This document shows positions 14,963 to 22,986 of a DNA stretch of 64,000 nucleotides, piece after piece. The notes under the pieces are model-generated. The model made no database searches and was not told the origin of the DNA. It saw only the letters and a program-made list of their open reading frames with translations. Both the position numbers and the translations under genes were made by a program. Positions within the stretch are counted from its first letter, which is position 1, and each line of letters opens with the position of its first letter. Origin of the DNA: Fervidobacterium changbaicum (GTDB taxonomy: Bacteria; Thermotogota; Thermotogae; Thermotogales; Fervidobacteriaceae). The stretch spans positions 682,001 to 746,000 of the forward strand of contig NZ_CP026721.1 in the NCBI RefSeq assembly GCF_004117075.1. Reading direction: 5' to 3'.

Positions 14963-16768
14963 TTATGATGCTTTTTGCATAAGTTCCAGATACTCAAAGT
15001 ACGGAACATAATATTTCAGCACATCTCCCGGTTTGACTTCTTGCACGTTGTTCCATCTCTTCAAATCTTCTACCGAAACTCCAAGCTTTGATGCAACTGT
15101 TTCAATTGTTTCTTCTGATTGGACGGTGTAATTCATCTCAACATATGCACCCCAGTTGTTGTCAAGCGTTGCTTCGATTTCTTTCTTCTCAAGTACGTAA
15201 TTGGACATCAGTTCCGCCATCTCTATTAAGATTTCTCTAACAACCGGTTTGCCCTTGAACATCTCGTATCCTCCACCGCCACCTGCCCTGTAGTTGTTCA
15301 AAACTATTTCGTATTCAGCGTCCATGTCGATAGGCTTTCCTTCGAACATAAGGTCTACAATCCTATCACCTTTTGGTCTATTCAACACTATTTTGTAAGA
15401 TATCCCTTCCCACATATCGTAATTGTACCGCTGAACCTTTGGTTCTATCCAAGCCTTATTCTCCTTTGCTACTCCATCTTCAAAAACGAAGTAATCTGCA
15501 CTCCTCTCGAGGGCATCCTTGATATCTTTTCCTTTGACTTTCAATACCTTTAAAGTGTTTGCATAAATATAAACGGCGTTTATGTCTCTCAACGTTATTG
15601 GCCCTTCTTTCCAACCCTTAACATCATTCGTGAAGAGAGCAGTAGAAGAAATTTTCGCACCCGTGTAGTACATCTGAACTTTATTGACAAACTCGATCAA
15701 TGGGTTATCCCAAAGTCTTGCAGCAAATGGATCGGAAATCCAGAAGTTCCCTTTTGCCATTCCAACAGGTGTATCTAACCACTTTTGGGTCTTCTCTTCG
15801 TACGGTTTTGCAAGTTCCAGCACCTCGGGATCGGCAGGATACTTTGACGTATCTATTAATTCTGGTATGACTTCCTTAACAATCCATCTTTCATCGTCTT
15901 CATTCTTCTCGAGCTTTATCGTTACCTTACCTACCATCTTTCCCCAATTGGACGGCTGAGTGACCGCAACATTACCAATTTTCGTTGCAATTGATCGATG
16001 CTGATGGCCTGTCAACAAGACATCCACACCCGGAACCTGAGTTGCAAGCTCATAACCTTGGTTTTCTCCAACAAGTGGCTCAGTTGGTTCACCTGTAACT
16101 GGATCTCGCTCCAGCCCACCATGGTACGCAATCACAACCACATCTGCAATATCTCTCAGTGCCTCTACATAGAGCTTTGCTATTTCTACGGGGTCTTTAA
16201 AATTCAGCCCGGAGATGTTTCTGGGGTCCTCCCAGTTTGGAATGAACTTTGTGGTCAAGCCAAGGATAAGTACCGTAACGCCGTTTAAATCAACAATATG
16301 GTATGGCATGAAATACGGGGAATCAAATTCGTCTGTTATATTTGCACTCAAAAATGGGAACTCTGCTTCATTTATCGCCTTGTTCAATACGTCTAATCCG
16401 TAGTTAAATTCATGGTTCCCAATGGTGCTTGCTGCAAATTTGAGATGGTTCATCACAAGTACCATAGGGTCAACATCAGAATTGTCGAACTTGGCATGAT
16501 AGTATTCCAAAGGACTTCCCTGAATAAGGTCTCCTGTATCAACAACTATAACGTTCTCCTCGCCGTACTTTTCCCTTTGCTCTTTGATCACCGATGCAAC
16601 CTTCGCTAAACCTTGGTTTGCAGGTCTGTTTGTTGCATAATCAATTGGATAGATGTACCCGTGCAGGTCACTTGTTTGAAGAATGACAATCTGCCTTGTC
16701 TCAGCAAATACAAATACAACCGCAAGAAGTACGAACAGCCATATCCAAACTTTCCTAAACCATGCCAT
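14963..16768 (-). CDS. Secreted 5'-nucleotidase / 2',3'-cyclic phosphodiesterase with C-terminal LysM
   Basis: A 601-residue protein with a signal peptide (residues 1-22). The metallophosphatase domain has LQTSDLHG, VDTGDLIQG, STIGNHEFNYG, IAYHGG and TGHQHRS, which supply the two-metal ligands. The second, substrate-binding 5'-nucleotidase domain ends with NNYRAGGGGGYEMF. The last 50 residues form a LysM repeat (YTVQSEETIETVASKLG, then VKPGDVLKYY). The enzyme should salvage extracellular nucleotides while LysM holds it to the wall. The ATG follows AAGGGGGGC. Confidence 0.9.
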   Translation of the reverse strand: MAWFRKVWIWLFVLLAVVFVFAETRQIVILQTSDLHGYIYPIDYATNRPANQGLAKVASVIKEQREKYGEENVIVVDTGDLIQGSPLEYYHAKFDNSDVDPMVLVMNHLKFAASTIGNHEFNYGLDVLNKAINEAEFPFLSANITDEFDSPYFMPYHIVDLNGVTVLILGLTTKFIPNWEDPRNISGLNFKDPVEIAKLYVEALRDIADVVVIAYHGGLERDPVTGEPTEPLVGENQGYELATQVPGVDVLLTGHQHRSIATKIGNVAVTQPSNWGKMVGKVTIKLEKNEDDERWIVKEVIPELIDTSKYPADPEVLELAKPYEEKTQKWLDTPVGMAKGNFWISDPFAARLWDNPLIEFVNKVQMYYTGAKISSTALFTNDVKGWKEGPITLRDINAVYIYANTLKVLKVKGKDIKDALERSADYFVFEDGVAKENKAWIEPKVQRYNYDMWEGISYKIVLNRPKGDRIVDLMFEGKPIDMDAEYEIVLNNYRAGGGGGYEMFKGKPVVREILIEMAELMSNYVLEKKEIEATLDNNWGAYVEMNYTVQSEETIETVASKLGVSVEDLKRWNNVQEVKPGDVLKYYVPYFEYLELMQKAS

Positions 16769-16815
16769 ACACAGCGCCCCCCTTTATCAAAGTGTGGTAT
16801 TATTAACCCTGCAAT

Positions 16816-18234
16816 TTATTCATAGTTCAAATGCTCTTTTAGTATTATCATTGCCTTGTTCAGCATGGTATCCTCTATGCCCTTAAGATAGTTAATTCGC
16901 TCTTCGGTACTTAATTCTATTTTAAAATCTGGTTCCAAAACCTCGTCAGCTGCTACGTCCTCGTCTATAGCAGCTTCCGGGAACATAAATGTTGTCTTGA
17001 CTGCATCGTCGAACTTGTAATCTACTTCTGTTGTGTGATTTATCCTCATCAACGTGGGTTCACCTATGGTTCTGTTCTTGTAGAGCTTTTTAAAGGTGTA
17101 TATGAAATCCAGAGCAGCGTTTGATGTGTATCTATCGAACAAAATCCAAACCTGCGCCTTTATGGTTGGTTCTCTTGCTTCGAACGTGTGGAAATACTTT
17201 ATCCTGAGAAGCTCATTCGTTGTCTTGGTGAATTCCACGCCGTATTTGTTAAGCACACTCATATTGTAAGCCGTATTGACAATTGAAATCCACCTTTCGA
17301 CAGATGTTTTCTTCTCAACAAAGTGGTCAAAAAATTCTTTAAATATAGTAAAATCTCTGCTTGCAACTCCTCGTAAATCAAGTAAAACTATCTTCAAATC
17401 TTTGTTTTGAGCAAGCGTATTTATAACGAACTCTCTGTAACTATTGTACGTTGTCCCTGATAGCGAGAAAGTGCCGAATTTGAATATTCCAATATCATTC
17501 TCTCTGTAGAACTCGAAAGGCCTTCTGCTTGGTAATGCCGGATATTGTGAACTTTCACGAGGATAGCTCATTGCTGTTAGCGTTTTGACGACCACGTTTC
17601 TTTCATTGGAATCACCTCTGACCTTTATATTATACTCCCTTTGTCTATAAAAGATGCCGACGCTTCTTTTTTCCTTGTCCAAAAGCTCGGGAATTAGCTG
17701 AATCAGTGTTGTTAGTTGTTGTTCTCGAATAGCATAATTCTCACCAGAAGTGTATGGTAATAGCAGGTGGATTAAATCTTTCATTTTCCTACCGTTTATC
17801 TCAAGCACTTCATCGCCAGCCTTAATATGTGAGACGGCGCTGGATGAAACGATCGCTCTACCATCGATTACAACCACTGTAAACGGAAGCACACTGTAGA
17901 CAGGTTCAACAGGTGGGTAAAGTCGGAAGTTTTGATCGTCAACAACGGAAATAGCAGGTTGGATCACCTTAAAAGCATCAATTGGCAGCATCTTACGTCC
18001 ACTTGGCCTGTATTTCTTGTACTCTTCCAAGATCCTTACGGCAATTTCCCCTCTATTTTCAAATGGATAAACCTCTTTAGCTATCCGCACAGCATTCTCC
18101 AATAATCTCTCAACTCTCTCTGCAGGAACTAAGCGTTTCTCGAATTTATAGAATTCGATAATCCAAGAAAGTGAAAATGTTACTACCACTCCAGCAATCA
18201 AAAACATCAAAAATAGTTTTACCCCTACTTTCAA
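16816..18234 (-). CDS. S41-like (tail-specific protease fold) protein, probably inactive
   Basis: A 472-residue protein with one N-terminal membrane segment (about 7-26). A PDZ-like part is visible (HIKAGDEVLEINGRKM, about 140). The C-terminal part resembles peptidase S41: DLRGVASRDF, then LFDRYTSNAALDF and IGEPTLMR. In active S41 enzymes the serine lies two residues after the Thr of this motif; here that place is Asn, and the usual Lys around GEPT is missing. It is therefore probably a non-catalytic scaffold or binding protein. It is the first gene before the 5'-nucleotidase on the same strand. Confidence 0.65.
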   Translation of the reverse strand: MKVGVKLFLMFLIAGVVVTFSLSWIIEFYKFEKRLVPAERVERLLENAVRIAKEVYPFENRGEIAVRILEEYKKYRPSGRKMLPIDAFKVIQPAISVVDDQNFRLYPPVEPVYSVLPFTVVVIDGRAIVSSSAVSHIKAGDEVLEINGRKMKDLIHLLLPYTSGENYAIREQQLTTLIQLIPELLDKEKRSVGIFYRQREYNIKVRGDSNERNVVVKTLTAMSYPRESSQYPALPSRRPFEFYRENDIGIFKFGTFSLSGTTYNSYREFVINTLAQNKDLKIVLLDLRGVASRDFTIFKEFFDHFVEKKTSVERWISIVNTAYNMSVLNKYGVEFTKTTNELLRIKYFHTFEAREPTIKAQVWILFDRYTSNAALDFIYTFKKLYKNRTIGEPTLMRINHTTEVDYKFDDAVKTTFMFPEAAIDEDVAADEVLEPDFKIELSTEERINYLKGIEDTMLNKAMIILKEHLNYE

Positions 18235-18565
18235 TGCAATCCCCTCCGTTTTCTATATTCTTTCTCAACTTATTATATCATTCACCCCCAGATTTAGACA
18301 GCGGAACATCTCTTTGTTTAACAATACGCTATTAAACATGAAAGAAATATCGAAGAAAACATTAGAAATTCCACGTATACTTAAGGTTTTTCTTTACTTC
18401 TATTGAAAACTTCCAGCTTAACACGTTCTTTACGTGATTTTATTCACAATTAAACTTAACATTTCTTTAATTAGTGGTATAATCATGGTGATATGTGAAT
18501 AATTTCACGCAAAGTGGAAAGTAGTAACCAAGCCAAAAATATGCGATGAACTGGAGGTATATAGG
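18235..18565. promoter_or_regulatory. Intergenic region with divergent promoters
   Basis: About 330 bases between divergent genes. Toward acd there is TTAACA (18456-18461), 16 bases, TATAAT (18478-18483). Toward the S41-like gene, TATAAT is seen on the minus strand near 18272-18277. The A/T-rich middle (18300-18440) shows no gene and no clear operator. Confidence 0.55.
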
Positions 18566-19705
18566 ATGGATTATCTGTTGACAAAGGAACAACTTCTTGC
18601 AAGGGAACTGTTTCGGCAGTTTGCTGAAGCGGAGGTCAAACCCATTGCACAGAAGGTTGACGAAGAAGAGTACTTTCCAACTGAAACGATAAAGAAGATG
18701 GCAGAGATTGGGATGATGGGTATACCATTTCCGAAAGAAGTTGGTGGCGCAGGCGGTGACTATCTGACGTACGTGATGGCTGTAGAGGAAATCGCAAAAG
18801 TTTGCGCGACAACGGCTATTATTCTTTCTGCACACACATCTCTATGTTGTTACCCCATATACACATGGGGTACAGACTATCAGAAAGAAAAGTACCTTAG
18901 ACCATTACTCAAAGGGGAATACCTTGGTGCTTTTGCTTTAACAGAACCAAATGCAGGTAGTGATGCGGGGAACCAGCAAACTACTGCAAAGCTTGTAGGG
19001 GACTACTACATACTTAACGGTTCAAAGATATTTATCACCAACGGTGGAACAGCCGATGTGTTTATCGTCTTTGCGATGACAGACAAATCCAAAGGAACGA
19101 GAGGTATTAGTGCCTTTATTGTAGAAAAAGGCTTCGAGGGGTTTAAAGTTGGAAAGCCCGAAAAAAAGCTTGGTATCAGAGGTTCATCAACAACGGAGTT
19201 AATCTTTGAGGACTGTAAGGTTCCAAAGGAAAACCTCCTTGGAAGCGAAGGGATGGGGTTCAAAATTGCATTGCAGACGCTCGATGGAGGCCGCATCGGT
19301 GTTGGAGCACAAGCCCTTGGAATTGCAGAAGGAGCAATCTCAGAAGTTCTGAAATACGTAAAAGAAAGAAGACAGTTCTCAAAACCGATCGGTTCTTTCC
19401 AGGGAATTCAGTGGTACATCGCCGATATGATAACAAAGACAGAAGCTGCGAAATTGCTTGTCTACAACGCTGCGATAAAAAAGGACAAAGGGGTCCTCAC
19501 AAGTGCGGATGCCGCAATGGCCAAGAAATATGCATCCGACGTTGCAATGGAAGTAACAACCCAAGCAGTCCAGATATTCGGAGGTTACGGCTACACAAAA
19601 GATTATCCAGTGGAACGTATGATGCGGGATGCAAAGATTACACAAATATACGAAGGAACAAACGAAGTTCAGAAGATGGTAATAGCAGCCCAGTACATAA
19701 AGTGA
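18566..19705 (+). CDS. acd: Acyl-CoA dehydrogenase, short-chain type
   Basis: A 379-residue flavoprotein of normal family length. It shows FALTEPNAGSDAG (FAD/substrate site), GSKIFITNGG, GIRGSSTTELIFEDCKVP, RRQFSKPIGSFQGIQW, and the C-terminal QIYEGTNEV with the catalytic Glu in the short/medium-chain position. GGAGG lies 8 bases before the ATG. It is followed at once by etfB and etfA, so electrons should pass to or from this ETF. In anaerobes such Bcd-EtfAB sets reduce crotonyl-CoA-type substrates, sometimes by electron bifurcation; that is inferred here. Confidence 0.9.
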   Translation: MDYLLTKEQLLARELFRQFAEAEVKPIAQKVDEEEYFPTETIKKMAEIGMMGIPFPKEVGGAGGDYLTYVMAVEEIAKVCATTAIILSAHTSLCCYPIYTWGTDYQKEKYLRPLLKGEYLGAFALTEPNAGSDAGNQQTTAKLVGDYYILNGSKIFITNGGTADVFIVFAMTDKSKGTRGISAFIVEKGFEGFKVGKPEKKLGIRGSSTTELIFEDCKVPKENLLGSEGMGFKIALQTLDGGRIGVGAQALGIAEGAISEVLKYVKERRQFSKPIGSFQGIQWYIADMITKTEAAKLLVYNAAIKKDKGVLTSADAAMAKKYASDVAMEVTTQAVQIFGGYGYTKDYPVERMMRDAKITQIYEGTNEVQKMVIAAQYIK

Positions 19706-19714
19706 GGTGTAGTC

Positions 19715-20506
19715 ATGAGCTTGAGAATTATAGTTTTCGCAAAGCAAGTCCCGGACACAACAGAGGTTAAAGTTGACCCGGTAAAAGGAACTCTTATCAG
19801 AGATGGTGTTAAATCAATAATGAACCCAGAAGATAAAAACGCACTTGAAGCAGCACTACAGCTCAAAGATAAATATGGTGCGAAAGTCTCAGTGATAACA
19901 ATGGGACCACCTTCAGCGGAAGCTATTCTCAGAGAGAGCTATGCGATGGGTGCAGATGAAGCTGTACTAATAACAGACCCGCTATACGCAGGTGCAGATA
20001 CATGGGTTACCAGTATGATATTAGCAAGAGCTGCACAAATGATAGGATTTGACTTGATTTTAACTGGTCGACAAGCAATAGATGGTGACACTGCACAGGT
20101 CGGTATTGAAATAGCGGAACACTTGAAGATCCCAGTAATAGCCTACGCCGTTGATTTGAAACTTGAGGGTGAACGGGTAATCGTCACGCGAGAACTGGAT
20201 AACACATATGAGGTTATCACAACGAAACTCCCATGCTTAATAACGTGCACAAAGGAACTCAATAAACCGAGATACATGAGGATTGCAAACATCTTCGGTT
20301 GTTTCGACAAGCCAATAACGATTTTCAATAACTCCGTTTTAAACTTCGACAAGAACGAGGTAGGGCTTGTAGGTTCTCCAACGAAAGTTCGAAGAACGTT
20401 CACAAAAGGGCCGAAGGGAGAAGGAGTAACGTTTAACGGCACTCCAGAAGAGGCAGCGGAAATGATCATATCAAAGCTGAGAGCCGAAAAGCTCATCAAT
20501 TTGTGA
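19715..20506 (+). CDS. etfB: Electron transfer flavoprotein, beta subunit
   Basis: A 263-residue protein beginning with LRIIVFAKQVPDT. Conserved ETF-beta segments follow: MNPEDKNALEAALQLKD, VITMGPPSAEAILRESYAMGADEAVLI and TGRQAIDGDTAQVG. It starts nine bases after acd. The beta subunit binds AMP or, in bifurcating ETFs, a second FAD. Length and position fit the butyryl-CoA dehydrogenase-linked group; I cannot tell bifurcating from non-bifurcating by eye. Confidence 0.92.
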   Translation: MSLRIIVFAKQVPDTTEVKVDPVKGTLIRDGVKSIMNPEDKNALEAALQLKDKYGAKVSVITMGPPSAEAILRESYAMGADEAVLITDPLYAGADTWVTSMILARAAQMIGFDLILTGRQAIDGDTAQVGIEIAEHLKIPVIAYAVDLKLEGERVIVTRELDNTYEVITTKLPCLITCTKELNKPRYMRIANIFGCFDKPITIFNNSVLNFDKNEVGLVGSPTKVRRTFTKGPKGEGVTFNGTPEEAAEMIISKLRAEKLINL

Positions 20507-20537
20507 TAAGTCTACTTACCAAAGGGGCGTGGAAAAA

Positions 20538-21542
20538 ATGATAATGGTCTATTGTGAACAAAGAAATGGTGAGTTATTAAACGTTGGATTGGAATTAATT
20601 GGAAAAGCGGCTCAATTATCAAAAGACCTTGATAGAGAAGTGGTCGCGGTTGTCTGTGGCAACAAGATCACACATCTGGCTGAGAAACTCGCCAACTACG
20701 GCGCTACAAGAGTTATTGCGCTCCAGCATCCACTCTTAGAAAAATACACCGTTGATGGCTACACAGAAGCCTTGTACCAGGTCGTTCAATCTGAAAACCC
20801 AGATATCCTGCTTATTGGGGCAACACTTACAGGCCGAGAACTTGGTCCAAGGCTTGCAGCACGGTTAAAAACAGGTCTCACCGCAGACTGTACTAATTTG
20901 GAGATAGACCCTGAATCTAAATTGCTACTCATGACTCGTCCAGCGTTTGGTGGAAATCTCATGGCAACTATTATTTGTCCTAACAAGAAACCACAGATGG
21001 CAACGATTAGGCCCGGTGTTTTCCCAATACCACAAGCTGATACGCAAAGGACGTCAGAGGTGTACGTCTTCACACCGAAATTGAGAGAAGAAGACATAAA
21101 GGTGAAAGTTGAGCAGGTTATCGCAAAGGTTCGCAGGCACAAAGATATAAGCGCTGAAAAGATAATAGTGGCCGGTGGAAGAGGTGTAGGTTCTAAAGAG
21201 AATTTCGATTTGCTCGAAGAGCTTGCGGAATTGCTTGGTGGTGGAATTGCAGGTTCGAGAGCCGCTGTTGATGAAGGATGGTTACCGAAAGATTTACAAG
21301 TGGGACAAACTGGAAAAGTTGTCAGACCGAAACTATACATAGCCATTGGAATAAGTGGTGCCATCCAACACCTCGCTGGTATGCAAGAAAGCGAATATAT
21401 CATCGCTATAAACAAAGATCCGGAAGCACCAATAATGAAAGTTGCGGACCTTGCTATTGTAGGCGACTGGAAGCCAATCGTTAAAAGGCTCATTCAACAG
21501 CTAAAACAAAACATGGCTATTCAGGAGGAAGAAATTTCCTAA
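20538..21542 (+). CDS. etfA: Electron transfer flavoprotein, alpha subunit
   Basis: A 334-residue protein. The ATG at 20538 is chosen over a GTG at 20529, because the GTG touches the AAAGGGGC ribosome site. The C-terminal FAD-binding domain is clear: GGRGVGSKENF, GSRAAVDEGWLP, VGQTGKVVRPKLYIAIGISGAIQH in parts and AINKDPEAPIMKVADLAIVGD. It pairs with EtfB. No iron-sulfur extension is present. It ends the three-gene operon. Confidence 0.92.
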   Translation: MIMVYCEQRNGELLNVGLELIGKAAQLSKDLDREVVAVVCGNKITHLAEKLANYGATRVIALQHPLLEKYTVDGYTEALYQVVQSENPDILLIGATLTGRELGPRLAARLKTGLTADCTNLEIDPESKLLLMTRPAFGGNLMATIICPNKKPQMATIRPGVFPIPQADTQRTSEVYVFTPKLREEDIKVKVEQVIAKVRRHKDISAEKIIVAGGRGVGSKENFDLLEELAELLGGGIAGSRAAVDEGWLPKDLQVGQTGKVVRPKLYIAIGISGAIQHLAGMQESEYIIAINKDPEAPIMKVADLAIVGDWKPIVKRLIQQLKQNMAIQEEEIS

Positions 21543-21551
21543 ATCAGTTAC

Positions 21552-21587
21552 AAGAAAGCAGGTTGCAAACCTGCTTTCTTATTTTTA
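21552..21587 (+). terminator. Terminator of acd-etfBA
   Basis: A 13-bp perfect stem, AAGAAAGCAGGTT, with a three-base loop, followed by ATTTTT. It starts 10 bases after the etfA stop. Confidence 0.9.
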
Positions 21588-21594
21588 CACTTAA

Positions 21595-22800
21595 TCAAAC
21601 AACTCCTCCTGAACTCTTGGAAATAAACAAACTGTACTTTGGCACAAAAACAAGGTAGAAAATTAGGCCACTTATCGAAACTACAAGTCCTTCAAATACA
21701 CCAAGCAACGATGGACCAAGGTACTGTATGATAGCCGCTCCCAAAACAGGACTGATTATCCTCATGAGACTATCAACGGAATTGAACACTCCCAGCGTTC
21801 CGCCAAGTTTTTCCCTCTGGACAGACTTTGTGACAAGTGAGCTTAAAGATACACCAATCAACGCAGAAGTCATGGCAAGAGGACCTAAAAACAACAAAAG
21901 TGTAAAAACATTAGCAGAAAGCGAGTATAAGAGCAAGAAGAGAGATGCTATGAATATCACCGCCTTAATAACGTTATCCTCACTGTACTTCTTGGTGACC
22001 TTACCAACCAAAAACCCTTGAGTGAACACGATAGCCAAACCAACGTAAGCCAACACATAGCTTGTTGTAGAAAGCGGAAGGTTCAATTTCTTCATTGCAA
22101 AGAGCGAAAAGGACGATTCAAACATCGTAAAACCAAGTGAGTAGAAGAGTTTAACAAGGACTAAAGAACCTAAGTGCGGCATAGATATAGTTTTTTTGAG
22201 CTCTTCAAAAGTGAATGGGACTCTCTTTGAATCTTGGGCTGGTTTCGAATCAGGCAAAAGAAAAATGATATTCAGCAAATTGACAAAAGAGAGTCCAGCG
22301 GCAAAGAATGCAGGTACCGAAAATCCCCATCTGCTCAAGAAACCACCTAAAGCTGGGCCCAATATGAAACCCAGTCCAAAGGCAGCTCCTATTAAACCCA
22401 AACTTTTCGCCCTGCTCTTTTCATCTGTGAAATCTCCGATGTACGACTGCGCAACGGTAATATTTCCTCCGGTCAGACCATCGATCAGTCTCGAAATCAA
22501 AACAACAAGCACCGATCGGGCAAGTCCGAGTGTTATCAAGGACAAAAACGTACCACCCACACTTAAAAGTAGCGCTTTTTTTCTTCCCACCTTATCGGAA
22601 AATCTTCCAATCAATGGTGCTGCAAAAACTTGTCCAAGTGGATAAACCATTGCTAACAACCCTATCATTAGATCACTTGCACCAAATTGCTTAACATAAT
22701 ACGGCAGCAGAGGGATTATGAGTCCAAAGCCAAGCATGTCCGCTAAGACGATGAAAAACAGTGTCGTTATAACCTTTCTCTTTTGTAGTTCGCCTTCCAT
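21595..22800 (-). CDS. MFS drug exporter, TetA/DHA1 type
   Basis: A 401-residue protein with 12 membrane segments. The motif GRFSDKVGRKKALL is the MFS motif A between helices 2 and 3, and RLIDGLTGGNITVAQSYIGD resembles TetA-type exporters (motif C: LGFILGPALGG). AAGGAGC lies upstream of the ATG. Proton-driven export of a drug or metabolite is likely; the substrate cannot be read. It has its own strong promoter with a palindrome at the start site, as in repressor-controlled exporters, but no repressor gene is next to it. Confidence 0.85.
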   Translation of the reverse strand: MEGELQKRKVITTLFFIVLADMLGFGLIIPLLPYYVKQFGASDLMIGLLAMVYPLGQVFAAPLIGRFSDKVGRKKALLLSVGGTFLSLITLGLARSVLVVLISRLIDGLTGGNITVAQSYIGDFTDEKSRAKSLGLIGAAFGLGFILGPALGGFLSRWGFSVPAFFAAGLSFVNLLNIIFLLPDSKPAQDSKRVPFTFEELKKTISMPHLGSLVLVKLFYSLGFTMFESSFSLFAMKKLNLPLSTTSYVLAYVGLAIVFTQGFLVGKVTKKYSEDNVIKAVIFIASLFLLLYSLSANVFTLLLFLGPLAMTSALIGVSLSSLVTKSVQREKLGGTLGVFNSVDSLMRIISPVLGAAIIQYLGPSLLGVFEGLVVSISGLIFYLVFVPKYSLFISKSSGGVV

Positions 22801-22822
22801 TTTCCATCGCTCCTTAGATGCA

Positions 22823-22866
22823 AATTAGTTTTACCTAATTATATAACCGTTCCATATATTTGTCAA
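22823..22866 (-). promoter_or_regulatory. Promoter and candidate operator of the MFS exporter
   Basis: Minus strand TTGACA (22861-22866), 17 bases, TATAAT (22838-22843). An inverted repeat AATTAG-N6-CTAATT (22823-22840) overlaps the -10 end and the predicted start, as expected for a repressor site. Confidence 0.65.
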
Positions 22867-22940
22867 TGTACACTGTCTAAAGTTATATACGATTTTCTTG
22901 CCAAAGATATTATTGAGTTAGGTAGTGTTAGAAAAAGTGG

Positions 22941-22946
22941 TATAAT
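22941..22946 (+). promoter_or_regulatory. -10 box of the FGGY kinase gene
   Basis: TATAAT, 41 bases before the start. No acceptable -35 is seen. Confidence 0.45.
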
Positions 22947-22986
22947 AAGGATTGTGTATCGCTACAAGAATTTGGGAGGAAAAGAT

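Noticed and set aside
20786-21493. A 235-codon minus-strand frame inside etfA
   Set aside because: It lies opposite a highly conserved gene, with Ser/Pro-rich composition typical of a shadow frame.
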